Below, in pieces: positions 44,723 to 53,008 of a stretch of 64,000 nucleotides of DNA. Source of the stretch: Saccharomonospora glauca K62 (lineage in GTDB: Bacteria; Actinomycetota; Actinomycetes; Mycobacteriales; Pseudonocardiaceae). The stretch covers positions 2,475,847 through 2,539,846 of the forward strand of contig NZ_CM001484.1 in assembly GCF_000243395.2 (NCBI RefSeq), read 5' to 3'. A model generated the notes under the pieces. The model was not told the DNA's origin, did not search any database, and saw nothing but the letters and a program-made list of their open reading frames with translations. Position 1 is the first letter of the stretch. Every line of letters begins with the position of its first letter. The translations under genes and the position numbers were made by a program.

Positions 44723-45922
44723 TCAGCCGACCGGCTCGGCTTGCCGCTCGGCGGTCTCGCGGGCGGGGAGATCGGCCTTGGAGTAGCGCAGGATCACACC
44801 GGTCGCCGCCAGGGCCAGGACCACGAGCCCCCCGAGCAGGACGGGGTAGGTCGCCACGGCGCTGAGCAAGCTCAGCAACGCGGGCAGCAGGAATCCGAGG
44901 TAGGCGAAGGCGTAGTACACCCCCGTGGTGTCCGCCAGTTCCTCCGGGCGCGAGAAGCGTTGCAGTTCGAGCAGGCCCGACACCACCGCGAGGCCGTACG
45001 CGCAGCCGAGTCCGAGCGCCGCCACCAGGGCCAGCACCGGTGATCCCGCCACGGCCGCGACCACGCTGAGCGCCAGCCCCACCGACATGACGCCCATGGA
45101 CACCGCCACCGCACGGGCACTGGTCGGCCGGTCCAAGCGCTTGGCCACCGGCTGGATGAGCGCCCCGGCTCCCAGCGTGCCCACCGTCAGCAACGTCGAG
45201 TAGGCCAGCGCCAGGGAGCCGAGCCGATCGCCCACGAGCTGGGGCATGATCGCGTAGGCGACCCCGGCCGCCCCGAAGATCCACGGCGCCATCGGGAGGA
45301 CGGCCTTCCGGAAGCGCGGATGCCTCACCCCTCCCCACCGCGGCCGGGGCGACCCACCGAGGCAGCCGGTCTCCGGGAGTCGGTACAGCAGCGGCAGCAC
45401 CGCGAGCGCGAGCACGACATGCACGACGTACGGCAGGACCATGGGGGCGGGCCCCCACTGCGCCAGGGCACCCGCGACCCCCGCGCCGATTCCGAAACCC
45501 GTCGTGAGCGCGAGCGCCGCTCGTCCCGCGCCGGTGCGGGAGTCGCTACCCGAGCACGCCGACAGTTCGGTGACCCAGGTGGTGCCGACCGCCATCGCCG
45601 CGGCGACGCCGAATCCGGTCACGAACCGTCCCGCGGCGAGCCAGCCCGCGCCGTACTCGCCCGCGGCGAGCGACACGCTCGCCGTCAGCGACGCCACGAC
45701 ACCCGCGATCATCACCGCTCGGCGCCCGAAGCGTTGGGAAAGACCGCCCGCGAACAACAGCCCCGGAAACAGCCCGAGGACGTAGGCGCCCAGCAACGTG
45801 TTCACCATGAGGGCGGAGTGGCCCGCCTGTCGATACATCACGAGCAGTGGGGTGAATTGGTTGCCGCCCCACCCACAGACGAAGATCGCAGCGACCGCCG
45901 ACTTCCACGCGGCCGGCCTCAT
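44723..45922 (-). CDS. MFS transporter co-transcribed with a GntR regulator
   Basis: A 399-residue 12-helix permease (AAIFVCGWGGNQFTPLLVMYRQ at the start; LSQRFGRRAVM in loop 2-3; RFVTGFGVAAAMAVGTTW in helix 4). Its start overlaps the GntR stop as ATGA, so the regulator probably controls its own transporter. Substrate unknown; a drug or small metabolite exporter fits the family. Confidence 0.88.
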   Translation of the reverse strand: MRPAAWKSAVAAIFVCGWGGNQFTPLLVMYRQAGHSALMVNTLLGAYVLGLFPGLLFAGGLSQRFGRRAVMIAGVVASLTASVSLAAGEYGAGWLAAGRFVTGFGVAAAMAVGTTWVTELSACSGSDSRTGAGRAALALTTGFGIGAGVAGALAQWGPAPMVLPYVVHVVLALAVLPLLYRLPETGCLGGSPRPRWGGVRHPRFRKAVLPMAPWIFGAAGVAYAIMPQLVGDRLGSLALAYSTLLTVGTLGAGALIQPVAKRLDRPTSARAVAVSMGVMSVGLALSVVAAVAGSPVLALVAALGLGCAYGLAVVSGLLELQRFSRPEELADTTGVYYAFAYLGFLLPALLSLLSAVATYPVLLGGLVVLALAATGVILRYSKADLPARETAERQAEPVG

Positions 45923-46560
45923 GAGCGATGCGTTTCGTTCAGATGCGACCGCAACGTGGCCGCGAACGCGGCCTCGTCGCGCGCCTCGATGGTGGACACC
46001 AGCTCGGCGTGCTGTCGAAGAACCACGGGAAGCTGCTCCGGAACCGGTCCGAGGGCGTACATGCTCATGCGGCGTTGTCTGTCGGCCAAGGACGCGTAGA
46101 AACGCTGGAACAGCGCGTTGCCCCCGGCCGTCACGATGGTGCGGTGGAAGATCTCGTCGGTCTCGGCGAAGGCGGGCAGGTCGTCCCGCTCGGCATGGCC
46201 GCGTTGCACCTCCAGCACGGACCGCAGCTCCGCCACCACCGACGGCACCCGCTCCGGGGTGCGCAGCAACCTGCGTACCGCCGCGCACTCGACGGCCTCG
46301 CGCGCGTCGAGCACGTCCTCGGCCTCCCCCGGTGAGACCGGGACCACGATCGCACCCCGCTTCGGCACCAGCCTCAGCAAGTCCTCGGCCTGGAGCCGCA
46401 GGAACGCTTCCCTGACGGGGGTACGGCTGATTCCCAGGCGCTCGGCGATCTCTCCCTCGCTGAAGAGATGTCCTCCGGGAAGCTCGCCGGAGAGCACGAG
46501 TTCCTTCGTCAGCGCGTACGCCCGCTCGGCGGCGCTTTGGCGGGTTCGGGAAGTCGACAC
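45919..46560 (-). CDS. GntR family (FCD subgroup) transcriptional regulator
   Basis: A 213-residue FadR-type regulator: N-terminal winged helix (FSEGEIAERLGISRTPVREAFLRLQAEDLL), then an FCD ligand domain with potential metal-binding histidines (DEIFHRTIV, RQHAELV, RSHLNETH). GTG 46560 is preferred to the ATG at 46617, because the latter would place a perfect 22-base palindrome inside the coding region. The first gene of a two-gene operon with an MFS permease. Confidence 0.88.
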   Translation of the reverse strand: MSTSRTRQSAAERAYALTKELVLSGELPGGHLFSEGEIAERLGISRTPVREAFLRLQAEDLLRLVPKRGAIVVPVSPGEAEDVLDAREAVECAAVRRLLRTPERVPSVVAELRSVLEVQRGHAERDDLPAFAETDEIFHRTIVTAGGNALFQRFYASLADRQRRMSMYALGPVPEQLPVVLRQHAELVSTIEARDEAAFAATLRSHLNETHRS

Positions 46561-46576
46561 ACCCCCACTGTAGGAA

Positions 46577-46598
46577 ATAGATACAAGCTTGTATCTAT
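46577..46598. promoter_or_regulatory. Perfect 22-base palindrome, GntR operator
   Basis: ATAGATACAAG followed by its exact reverse complement, AT-rich against a very GC-rich background, 16 bases upstream of the GntR start codon. The TTGTAT/ATACAA core fits the FadR-subgroup operator style (TNGTNNNACNA-like). Autoregulation inferred. Confidence 0.75.
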
Positions 46599-46709
46599 GA
46601 GCTTCGTCGCTGATCAACTCAGGTCACGGGAGCCTTCGACGTCCTCCCCGAGCCGTGACCCGGACTTCGGAACCGGACACCCGCGAGGCGCGGAGCCACG
46701 ACCGGCCCC

Positions 46710-46715
46710 CAGACT
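46710..46715 (+). promoter_or_regulatory. -10 element CAGACT, leaderless start of the TRIC gene
   Basis: CAGACT ends 6 bases before ATG 46722, and no ribosome site is present. Confidence 0.4.
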
Positions 46716-46721
46716 GGCGGT

Positions 46722-47375
46722 ATGTTCCAATCCCCCGTCATCCTCACCCTGGACCTGTTGGGCACGTTCGCGTTCGGCCTGAACGGCGCCCTCACCGCCA
46801 CCCGCGCCGCTCGGCTGGACCTGGTGGGGGTGCTGGTCCTGGGCATGATGACCGCGTTGGGTGGCGGGGTGATCCGGGACATCCTGATCAACGTGCCACC
46901 CGCGACCTTCGGCGACGGACGCTATCTCGCGGCGGCCGCGGGCGGAGCGCTGGTGGCCTTCCTGCTGAGCGTGGAACTGGAGCGCTACACCCGGCTCATC
47001 ACCGTCTTCGACGCCGTCGGGTTGAGCGTGTTCTGCGTGACCGGAACCAGCAAGGCCCTCGACGCCGGCCTGGGAAGCGTGCAGGCGGTGATCCTCGGCG
47101 TGATCACGGCGGTGGGAGGGGGAACCCTGCGGGACATCGCCGTCCAGCGGGTCCCCTCGGTGTTGACCAGCGACTTCTACGCCGTTCCCGCTCTCGTGGG
47201 CGCCGTCCTCGCGGCCGTGGCCCTCGGCATCGGAATCCCCGGACTCGTCGGTGCGCTCGTCCCGGCGGCGGTGGCCTTCGTCATCCGCATGCTCGGTGTC
47301 CGCTACAACCTACGGGTGCCCCGCACCCGCGAGCGTGGCTTCCACTCCCGTGACGGGGACGAGGCCACCGACTGA
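46722..47375 (+). CDS. TRIC-type (UPF0126/YadS) membrane channel protein
   Basis: A 217-residue membrane protein with seven predicted helices in two related halves, each with the family motif GGG-x-x-RD (GGGVIRDIL ~45 and GGGTLRDIA ~130). Prokaryotic TRIC proteins are trimeric cation (K+) channels. Starts near the end of its own -10 element. Convergent with the HAD gene downstream. Confidence 0.87.
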   Translation: MFQSPVILTLDLLGTFAFGLNGALTATRAARLDLVGVLVLGMMTALGGGVIRDILINVPPATFGDGRYLAAAAGGALVAFLLSVELERYTRLITVFDAVGLSVFCVTGTSKALDAGLGSVQAVILGVITAVGGGTLRDIAVQRVPSVLTSDFYAVPALVGAVLAAVALGIGIPGLVGALVPAAVAFVIRMLGVRYNLRVPRTRERGFHSRDGDEATD

Positions 47376-47442
47376 CGAGACGGCATCGGGGACGCGGCGC
47401 GGCCGCCCTCGCCCCGCTCCGGCCGGACCGCGGCGCCGGAGG

Positions 47443-48189
47443 TCAGAAGTGGTCGAGCAACTGCCCGAACCGCTCCACCGTCACCAGGCGCTCCGCGCCG
47501 AGGTCGAGATCGGCGTGCTCCAACACCCACGTGTTGGCGTTCGGCACGTACACGGCCCCCATGCCGGCGGCCAGTGCGGGCAGGATGTCGGAGGCGGGCG
47601 AGTTGCCCACCATCCACGTCGACGCGGGATCCAATCCGTACCGTTCGACGAGCCCGGAGTACGTGGCGACGTCCTTTTCCCGCACCACGTGAACGGCTCG
47701 GAAGTACTCGCGCAGCCCCGAGTTGTCGAGCTTGCGCCACTGGTCCTCCGGGACGCCCTTGGTCAGCAGGAGGAGCGGATAGCGCTCCCGTAACGCCTCG
47801 AGTGTTTCGGCCACCTCGGGGATCAGTTCGATACGGCACTCCAGCACCGCTTCCGCCAGCCGCCCCAGGTGCTCCCGTTCCCGTTCGGTCGCGGGTCGTC
47901 GGTGGATCCGCTCCAGGCAGTCGGTGAGGCTGCGCAGGAACACCGCGGCGCCGTAGCCGTAACGAGCCGAGTTGGCGTGTTCGACCTCGGCGAGCAGTTT
48001 CCGCACGGCCGCCGCGTCGAGTCCCGGCCGGGCCTGCCAATCGCAGAAGTCGTCGATGGCGCGCTCGAACACGACGTTGCATTCCCAGAGGGTGTCGTCG
48101 GCGTCGAACATCAGCACGGATCGCTGACCGAACACGGCGGGAACCTCCCCCGGACGCGGGCACGGGCGCGACCTTCGGGATGCTGCCAT
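47443..48189 (-). CDS. HAD-superfamily hydrolase
   Basis: A 248-residue HAD phosphatase: motif I LMFDADDTLW (nucleophile and acid Asp), motif II LLLLTKG, Lys in VVREKD and motif III STWMVGNSPASDI. A helical cap lies between motifs I and II. The start at ATG 48189 has no ribosome site; internal GTGs at ~48136 and ~48121 (just before motif I) are alternatives, and the first ~30 residues (MAASRRSRPCPRPG) are unlike the fold. Divergent from the SGNH gene. Substrate unknown. Confidence 0.86.
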   Translation of the reverse strand: MAASRRSRPCPRPGEVPAVFGQRSVLMFDADDTLWECNVVFERAIDDFCDWQARPGLDAAAVRKLLAEVEHANSARYGYGAAVFLRSLTDCLERIHRRPATEREREHLGRLAEAVLECRIELIPEVAETLEALRERYPLLLLTKGVPEDQWRKLDNSGLREYFRAVHVVREKDVATYSGLVERYGLDPASTWMVGNSPASDILPALAAGMGAVYVPNANTWVLEHADLDLGAERLVTVERFGQLLDHF

Positions 48190-48221
48190 GACGGCCCCGG
48201 CTTCGACGACATCTTTTTGCG

Positions 48222-48227
48222 TAGAAT
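48222..48227 (+). promoter_or_regulatory. -10 element TAGAAT for the SGNH hydrolase gene
   Basis: TAGAAT ends 8 bases before GTG 48236, just after a T5 run. It supports GTG 48236 over the upstream ATG 48188, which would precede the transcript start. Confidence 0.5.
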
Positions 48228-48235
48228 GCTCCACC

Positions 48236-49318
48236 GTGCGCAGGTCTCGGTGGGTGCTCGGGGTGTTGGCACTCGCAGCCGTTGCCGTTCTGGTCGCCGT
48301 GGTGGTCCTCACCGGCTCCGATTCCGACTCCCCCGTCGATCGACCGGGGCCTCCCGGAACCGGTCCCCTGACCGTGGTGTCGCTCGGGGACAGCACGCTG
48401 TCCGGCGAAGGCGCGGGCGACTACACGCCCGACACCGACGGCAAGGACGGCAACTGGTGTCATCGCTCCCCGCACGCGATGGTGCACCAAATCGAGCTCA
48501 CCGGAGTCACCGAGTCGATCAACCTCGCCTGTTCCGGGGCGCCGTCGGGGCACGTCGCGCTCGGCGACGTGGAGCAGTGGACCGAACCCTCCCAGGCCGG
48601 TCAGCTGCGCGAGCTGCTCGACGACCACCGGGTCGCCGCGGTGATCGTCGCGATCGGCGCCAACGACGACCCCCACTTCTCCCGGCTGATCTCCGAGTGC
48701 TTCACCGCGTGGTTCCTGCAGCAGGACTCGCCCTGCAACGCCAAGATCAAGCGGGACTGGCAGCAGCGGCTCGACGCCATGACCCCCAAGGTCGTGGCCG
48801 CACTCGAAGACGTCAAGCAGGTGCTGAAGGAAGCCGGCTACGAGCGGTCGGACTACGAGATAGTCCTCCAGTCGTACGCCTCTCCCATCGGACCCGACAT
48901 TCCCGAGGAGTGGCGCAACCTCAACGGCTGCCCGTTCCGCACCGACGACCTGCGGTGGGTGGCCGAGACCGGCGCGATCGAGTTGTCGGAAGCGCTGCGA
49001 AGCGCGGCCCAGCAAGCCGACGTGCGGTTCCTCGACCTCTCCCGCGCGGGCACCGGGCACGAGGCCTGCAGTGGTGGCGACAACGCCGAGGACGAGTGGT
49101 TCACCCGGTTCACGGTGCGCTGGGACGACTTTCAGGACGTGGACCGCGCCAAACACGTCATTCAGGAGTCGTTCCACCCGAACGCCGCCGGACACGAACA
49201 GATAGCTCGGTGCATGAGCGAGTTCCTCGCGACCGACGACCGGGAGGCCGCGTGCCTGGAGGGCGAGGACGGCCACCTGCACGCCGCCCCGTCGCCCCAG
49301 TCGCTCGCGAGAAGCTGA
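48236..49318 (+). CDS. Membrane-anchored SGNH/GDSL hydrolase
   Basis: A 360-residue protein with an N-terminal signal anchor (RRSRWVLGVLALAAVAVLVAVVVL). An extracellular SGNH esterase domain follows: block I SLGDSTLSGEG, block II SGAPSGH, block III GANDDPHF and block V SFHPNAAGH with the catalytic His. Six or more cysteines suggest disulfides. Likely a lipase or esterase acting on cell-envelope or host esters. The stop codon lies inside the following hairpin. Confidence 0.88.
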   Translation: MRRSRWVLGVLALAAVAVLVAVVVLTGSDSDSPVDRPGPPGTGPLTVVSLGDSTLSGEGAGDYTPDTDGKDGNWCHRSPHAMVHQIELTGVTESINLACSGAPSGHVALGDVEQWTEPSQAGQLRELLDDHRVAAVIVAIGANDDPHFSRLISECFTAWFLQQDSPCNAKIKRDWQQRLDAMTPKVVAALEDVKQVLKEAGYERSDYEIVLQSYASPIGPDIPEEWRNLNGCPFRTDDLRWVAETGAIELSEALRSAAQQADVRFLDLSRAGTGHEACSGGDNAEDEWFTRFTVRWDDFQDVDRAKHVIQESFHPNAAGHEQIARCMSEFLATDDREAACLEGEDGHLHAAPSPQSLARS

Positions 49319-49356
49319 GAATACGACCGCGGACACGCGCCCGCGGTCGTATTCTC
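49317..49356. terminator. Bidirectional terminator containing both convergent stop codons
   Basis: GAGAATACGACCGCGG and its exact complement form a perfect 16-base stem with an 8-base loop. The TGA of the SGNH gene (49316-49318) and the TGA of the toxin gene (49355-49357) both fall on its two edges. Confidence 0.85.
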
Positions 49357-49654
49357 AGAGGTCGAGGGCGGCTCGCAGGGCCCGGTCGATCTGCTCCTGG
49401 ACCTCGGTGTCGATCTCGGCCACGTACTCCCGCAGCCACGGCCGGTACAGCCGCATCACATTGACCGTCGAGACCCAGTAGTGCCCGTCGACGGCCACCC
49501 CGAGAATGTCGTGGGGATCACGGTCCAGCAGCTCGGTGCCCAGCAGCCACGGCCGGTCGGAGTCGTTGATGCCGTCGGACGACAGCAGCACCATCTGCCG
49601 TGCTCGGGCCTGTTCGGAGGGTGGGTAGTAGGTCCAGATCTCACCCCTGCGCAC
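49355..49654 (-). CDS. MazF/PemK-family toxin
   Basis: A 99-residue protein starting MRRGEIWTYYPPSEQARARQ, the R-x-G-x-[IV]-W opening typical of MazF/PemK endoribonucleases. The later strands are GVAVDGHYWVSTVNVMRLYR. It overlaps the upstream antitoxin gene by 14 bases in the usual antitoxin-first order. The central region is less conserved than canonical MazF, so RNase activity is likely but unproven. Confidence 0.75.
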   Translation of the reverse strand: MRRGEIWTYYPPSEQARARQMVLLSSDGINDSDRPWLLGTELLDRDPHDILGVAVDGHYWVSTVNVMRLYRPWLREYVAEIDTEVQEQIDRALRAALDL

Positions 49655-49892
49655 GCAGGTCCTCCAACGCGGCGACCAGTTCGGCCTCGTCCCGCAACGC
49701 CGCCTCCTCGGCGGCCCGGCGACAGTCCGCCGGGTCGGGCGCCCGGAAACCGGTCCTCACGGCCTCCCGACGCGCGGCCTTGGCCAACCAGGCCGACACC
49801 GAGATCCCCGTGGCTTTGGCCGCTTGTTCGGCGAACGCCAGCACGCCGTCGTCCAGCGAGACCGTCACTTTCCGCGTTGCCATGTCGGCCAT
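49641..49892 (-). CDS. Antitoxin with ribbon-helix-helix domain
   Basis: An 83-residue protein. MATRKVTVSLDDGVLAFAEQAAKATGISVSAWLAKAA is a MetJ/Arc-type ribbon-helix-helix, and the C-terminal acidic Ala/Glu-rich helix (EEAALRDEAELVAALEDL) would wrap the toxin. GGAGGG lies 11 bases before ATG 49892; ATG 49883 is an alternative. It forms a module with the downstream MazF-like gene and should autoregulate. Confidence 0.78.
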   Translation of the reverse strand: MADMATRKVTVSLDDGVLAFAEQAAKATGISVSAWLAKAARREAVRTGFRAPDPADCRRAAEEAALRDEAELVAALEDLRAQG

Positions 49893-49925
49893 GGTACGCG
49901 GAACCCTCCCCCTGTGGGGGAAGGT

Positions 49926-50381
49926 TCACAAGGTCGGCGACCGCCCTTCGAACGGCGTGGACAGCACGACGGTGGTGCGGGTGGAGACCTTGGCCGCCTC
50001 CCGGATGCGCCGCAGCAGATCCTCCAGCGCCAAGGGCGAGGCCACCCGCACGAGAAGCACGTAGGACTCGTCGCCGGCCACCGAGTAGCACGACTCGATC
50101 TCGGGGATGTGCTCCAGCCGCTGGGGGTAGTCGTCGGGGGCCGCGGGATCGTTCGGTGTCAACGAGATGAGCGCCGTCAACGGCAGCCCGATCTGTTCCC
50201 CGTCGAGCCGAGCGGTGTACCCGCGGATGACACCGCGCTGCTCCAACCGGCGGACCCGCTGATGCACGGCCGACACCGACAGTCCGACCCGCTCGGCCAG
50301 GTCGGTGAAGCTGCAACGGCCGTTGGCCGCCAGCTCCCGCACGATGGCCCGGTCGAGCGGCTCCAGTCCTCCCCCGGTCAT
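49926..50381 (-). CDS. Lrp/AsnC family transcriptional regulator
   Basis: A 151-residue protein with an N-terminal HTH (LDRAIVRELAANGRCSFTDLAERVGLSVSAVHQRVRRLEQRGVI) and C-terminal RAM effector domain (PLTALISLTP..., SCYSVAGDESYVLLVRV). The ATG overlaps the M24 peptidase stop as ATGA. The pairing suggests amino-acid or dipeptide-responsive control of peptide use. Confidence 0.9.
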   Translation of the reverse strand: MTGGGLEPLDRAIVRELAANGRCSFTDLAERVGLSVSAVHQRVRRLEQRGVIRGYTARLDGEQIGLPLTALISLTPNDPAAPDDYPQRLEHIPEIESCYSVAGDESYVLLVRVASPLALEDLLRRIREAAKVSTRTTVVLSTPFEGRSPTL

Positions 50382-51520
50382 GCCGGCAGCACGACGAGTT
50401 CGTGCGGGCGCGTGTTCAACGGCTCCACACCGTCGGCGGTGACCACCACGATGTCCTCGATCCGTGCGCCCCACTTCCCCGCTCGGTACACGCCGGGTTC
50501 GACGCTGAACGCCATGCCGGGCTGCAGGGGCAGGTCGTTGCCGCTCATGATGTAGGGCTCCTCGTGCACGTCGAGCCCGATGCCGTGGCCGGTGCGGTGG
50601 ATGAACAACTCGCCCAGCCCGGCGTCGGTCAGGATGTCGCGTGCCGCGGCGTCCACCTCGTGGGCCGTGACGCCGGGCCGCACCGCCCGTACCGCCGCCT
50701 CCTGGGCGCGCCGGAGCACCTCGTACGCCTCGACGATCTCGGCGGCGGGTTCCCCGACCGCGTAGGTGCGGGTCGAATCGGAGTTGTAGCCCTCGGGAAG
50801 CGGCCCGCCGATGTCGACCACGACGACGTCACCGGGCTCGATCACGCGGTCGGACACGTCGTGGTGCGGGCTGGCGCCGTTGGGGCCGGACCCGACGATG
50901 ACGAAGTCGGCGTGCGTGTGGCCCTCCTCGACGATGGCCTCGGTGATGTCGGCTCCCACCTCGGCCTCGGTGCGACCGGGCCGCAGCCATTCGCCCACAC
51001 GGGCGTGGACGCGGTCGATGGCCTCGGCGGCCCGCCGCAGGGCGGCGAGTTCGGCCGCGTCCTTGCACATGCGCAGCTCCCGCATCACGGGACCGGCGAG
51101 CGTCTGCTCGGCACCGGCCACGGCGTCGCGTAACCGCAGCACGTGGAGGGCGGCCATCGTGTCGCTCACCGCCACCCGGCCGGGCTTGCCGAGCCGGTCG
51201 GCCACGAGCCGGTACGGGTCCTCGCCGTCGACCCACGTCACCACGTCGACCCCGAGGTCGTCGGTGGGCACGTCGGCGTAGCCGGGGGCCTCCAACGCCG
51301 GCAGCACCAGCGTGGGTGGAGCGTCGGTCGCGGGGACGAGCAGCACGGACAGGCGCTCGAAGGAACCGCCGGCCTGCCCGATCAGGTACCGCAGGTCGGA
51401 ACCGGGGCCGATCAATAGGGCGTCCGTGGCGGCGTCGGCCGCGGCGGCGCGGGCACGGTCGATCCGAGCGCGCAGCGTGGCGGCATCGGGAGCGGGGGTG
51501 TGCAGTGAACGACGCGACAT
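50378..51520 (-). CDS. M24 family Xaa-Pro aminopeptidase/dipeptidase
   Basis: A 380-residue creatinase-fold peptidase: N-terminal domain to ~150, then the pita-bread domain with metal ligands in VVVDIGGPLPEGYNSDSTRTY (Asp, Asp), HRTGHGIGLDVHEEP (His), FSVEPGVY (Glu) and RIEDIVVV (Glu). It removes or cleaves N-terminal residues before proline. TAGGCT on the minus strand ends 7 bases before ATG 51520, so the mRNA is leaderless. Confidence 0.92.
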   Translation of the reverse strand: MSRRSLHTPAPDAATLRARIDRARAAAADAATDALLIGPGSDLRYLIGQAGGSFERLSVLLVPATDAPPTLVLPALEAPGYADVPTDDLGVDVVTWVDGEDPYRLVADRLGKPGRVAVSDTMAALHVLRLRDAVAGAEQTLAGPVMRELRMCKDAAELAALRRAAEAIDRVHARVGEWLRPGRTEAEVGADITEAIVEEGHTHADFVIVGSGPNGASPHHDVSDRVIEPGDVVVVDIGGPLPEGYNSDSTRTYAVGEPAAEIVEAYEVLRRAQEAAVRAVRPGVTAHEVDAAARDILTDAGLGELFIHRTGHGIGLDVHEEPYIMSGNDLPLQPGMAFSVEPGVYRAGKWGARIEDIVVVTADGVEPLNTRPHELVVLPA

Positions 51521-51527
51521 GGCCGAA

Positions 51528-51533
51528 AGCCTA
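51528..51533 (-). promoter_or_regulatory. -10 element TAGGCT for the M24 peptidase
   Basis: Minus-strand TAGGCT 7 bases upstream of ATG 51520. Part of a 71-base divergent promoter region shared with the exonuclease gene. Confidence 0.5.
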
Positions 51534-51579
51534 GCCCCGCGACGGACCGAGTGCCCGCACACCCACCGGCCCGGTGTGG

Positions 51580-51585
51580 CAGGCT
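51580..51585 (+). promoter_or_regulatory. -10 element CAGGCT for the exonuclease
   Basis: CAGGCT ends 6 bases before GTG 51592, and no ribosome site is present. Confidence 0.45.
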
Positions 51586-51591
51586 GAGCGC

Positions 51592-52530
51592 GTGACCGGT
51601 CTGGTGCTGCTCGACGCCGCAAGCCTCTACTTCCGTTCGTTCTTCGCGCTGCCCGAGTCGCTGACCGCTCCGGACGGCACGCCGGTGAACGCCGTGCGCG
51701 GTTTCGCCGACACCGTGGCACGGGTGCTCGCCGACCGTCGTCCCGCGAGGCTGGTCGCGTGCCTGGACGCCGACTGGCGGCCCGAGTTCCGGGTGCGCGC
51801 GCTTCCCAGCTACAAGGCCCACCGCGTCGCGGAGCCCTCGGAGGCGGGCCCGGACACCGAGGAGGTCCCCGACACCCTCACGCCCCAGGTGCCGATCATC
51901 CTGGAGCTGTTGGAGGCGATCGGGATCGCCGTGGCCGAGGCCGAGGGCTACGAGGCCGACGACGTGATCGGCACGCTGGCCTCGCGGGAGTCGGAGCACC
52001 CCGTCGAGATCGTCACGGGCGACCGTGACCTCTTCCAACTGGTGCGGGACGACCCGACCCCCGTGTCCGTGGTCTACGTGGGCAGGGGCTGGGCCAAGGC
52101 GGAGGTGCTGGGGCCGAAGGAGATCGCCGAGCGCTACGCCCTACCGCTGGAGAACGCCGGTGCCGCCTACGCCGACATGGCGATACTGCGGGGCGATCCG
52201 TCGGACGGTCTGCCCGGAGTGGCGGGGATCGGTGAGAAGACGGCGGCGAAGCTCGTCACGCGGTTCGGGTCGTTGGAGGGCCTGCTGGCCGCGGCCCGCG
52301 ACGCCGATCGTGACGTGCCGCCGAGGGTACGGACCAAGCTCACCGAGGCGAGCGACTATCTCGCGGCCGCTCCCCGTGTGGTGCGGGTGGTCACCGACGC
52401 CCCGGTGACCGGGTTCGCCGACGACCGCGTTCCGGCGGCTCCCGCCGACCCGGCGCGCGTGGCCGAGTTGGTGGAACGCTACAACCTCGGGGGATCGGTG
52501 AATCGCCTGCTGGCGGCGTTGCCCGGCTGA
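51592..52530 (+). CDS. 5'-3' exonuclease (Pol I-type 5' nuclease domain)
   Basis: A 312-residue stand-alone 5' nuclease: N-terminal [15 protein letters not shown], helical arch LPSYKAHRV, metal-binding [15 protein letters not shown] and [10 protein letters not shown], and the H3TH segment [21 protein letters not shown]. Residues after ~290 are a short extension. Stand-alone copies act on RNA-DNA junctions and flaps, alongside full-length Pol I. Leaderless GTG start. Confidence 0.92.
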   Translation: MTGLVLLDAASLYFRSFFALPESLTAPDGTPVNAVRGFADTVARVLADRRPARLVACLDADWRPEFRVRALPSYKAHRVAEPSEAGPDTEEVPDTLTPQVPIILELLEAIGIAVAEAEGYEADDVIGTLASRESEHPVEIVTGDRDLFQLVRDDPTPVSVVYVGRGWAKAEVLGPKEIAERYALPLENAGAAYADMAILRGDPSDGLPGVAGIGEKTAAKLVTRFGSLEGLLAAARDADRDVPPRVRTKLTEASDYLAAAPRVVRVVTDAPVTGFADDRVPAAPADPARVAELVERYNLGGSVNRLLAALPG

Positions 52531-52557
52531 CGGCCTCCCGGCCGGTGCGGTCGTGGC

Positions 52558-52986
52558 TCAGACGGGCAGGCCCACCTCGTAGCGGCCCTCCTCGTCGACG
52601 ATCTTGATGGGAATGCGTTTGCTCTCGTCGGCGATGATGGCGGTGCAGTCGAATGTGGCGCCCTCGATCACGGCGGGCTGCTGGGGGCAGCGGACGCTCT
52701 CGACGTCGGCGATGCCGTAGCTGCCGGTGAGCACGGACCGCACGGCCTCTTCCACGGCGTCCCCGTCGAGTGCCTTCGGTACGGGCGTCAACGACAGCGA
52801 GGAAGTGGTCGTCGGTGAGCTCGTCGACGGCTCCGAGCTCTCGGTGACCACCGTCGGGGAGACCTCCCGGTCCCCTGGCTCCTCGGTGTCACCGCCGCAG
52901 GCCGTCACCGTCAGAGTCACACCGGCCGCCACGACGACCCACCGTAGTCCTCCGACACCGCGCACCCGCACGACAGGACACTCCAC
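52558..52986 (-). CDS. DUF4333 lipoprotein
   Basis: A 142-residue precursor with a lipobox (VTACGG, Cys ~30) and a Ser/Thr-rich linker (SSEPSTSSPTTTSS). The DUF4333 domain follows, whose two conserved cysteines are in VRCPQQPAV and FDCTAI. Function unknown; exported. The GTG 52986 start is one of several closely spaced GTGs, so the exact N-terminus is uncertain. It follows the Eis-like gene by 22 bases. A second DUF4333 protein lies on the other side of that gene. Confidence 0.85.
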   Translation of the reverse strand: MECPVVRVRGVGGLRWVVVAAGVTLTVTACGGDTEEPGDREVSPTVVTESSEPSTSSPTTTSSLSLTPVPKALDGDAVEEAVRSVLTGSYGIADVESVRCPQQPAVIEGATFDCTAIIADESKRIPIKIVDEEGRYEVGLPV

Positions 52987-53008
52987 CCGTACTCGACTTC
53001 GCTACCGG

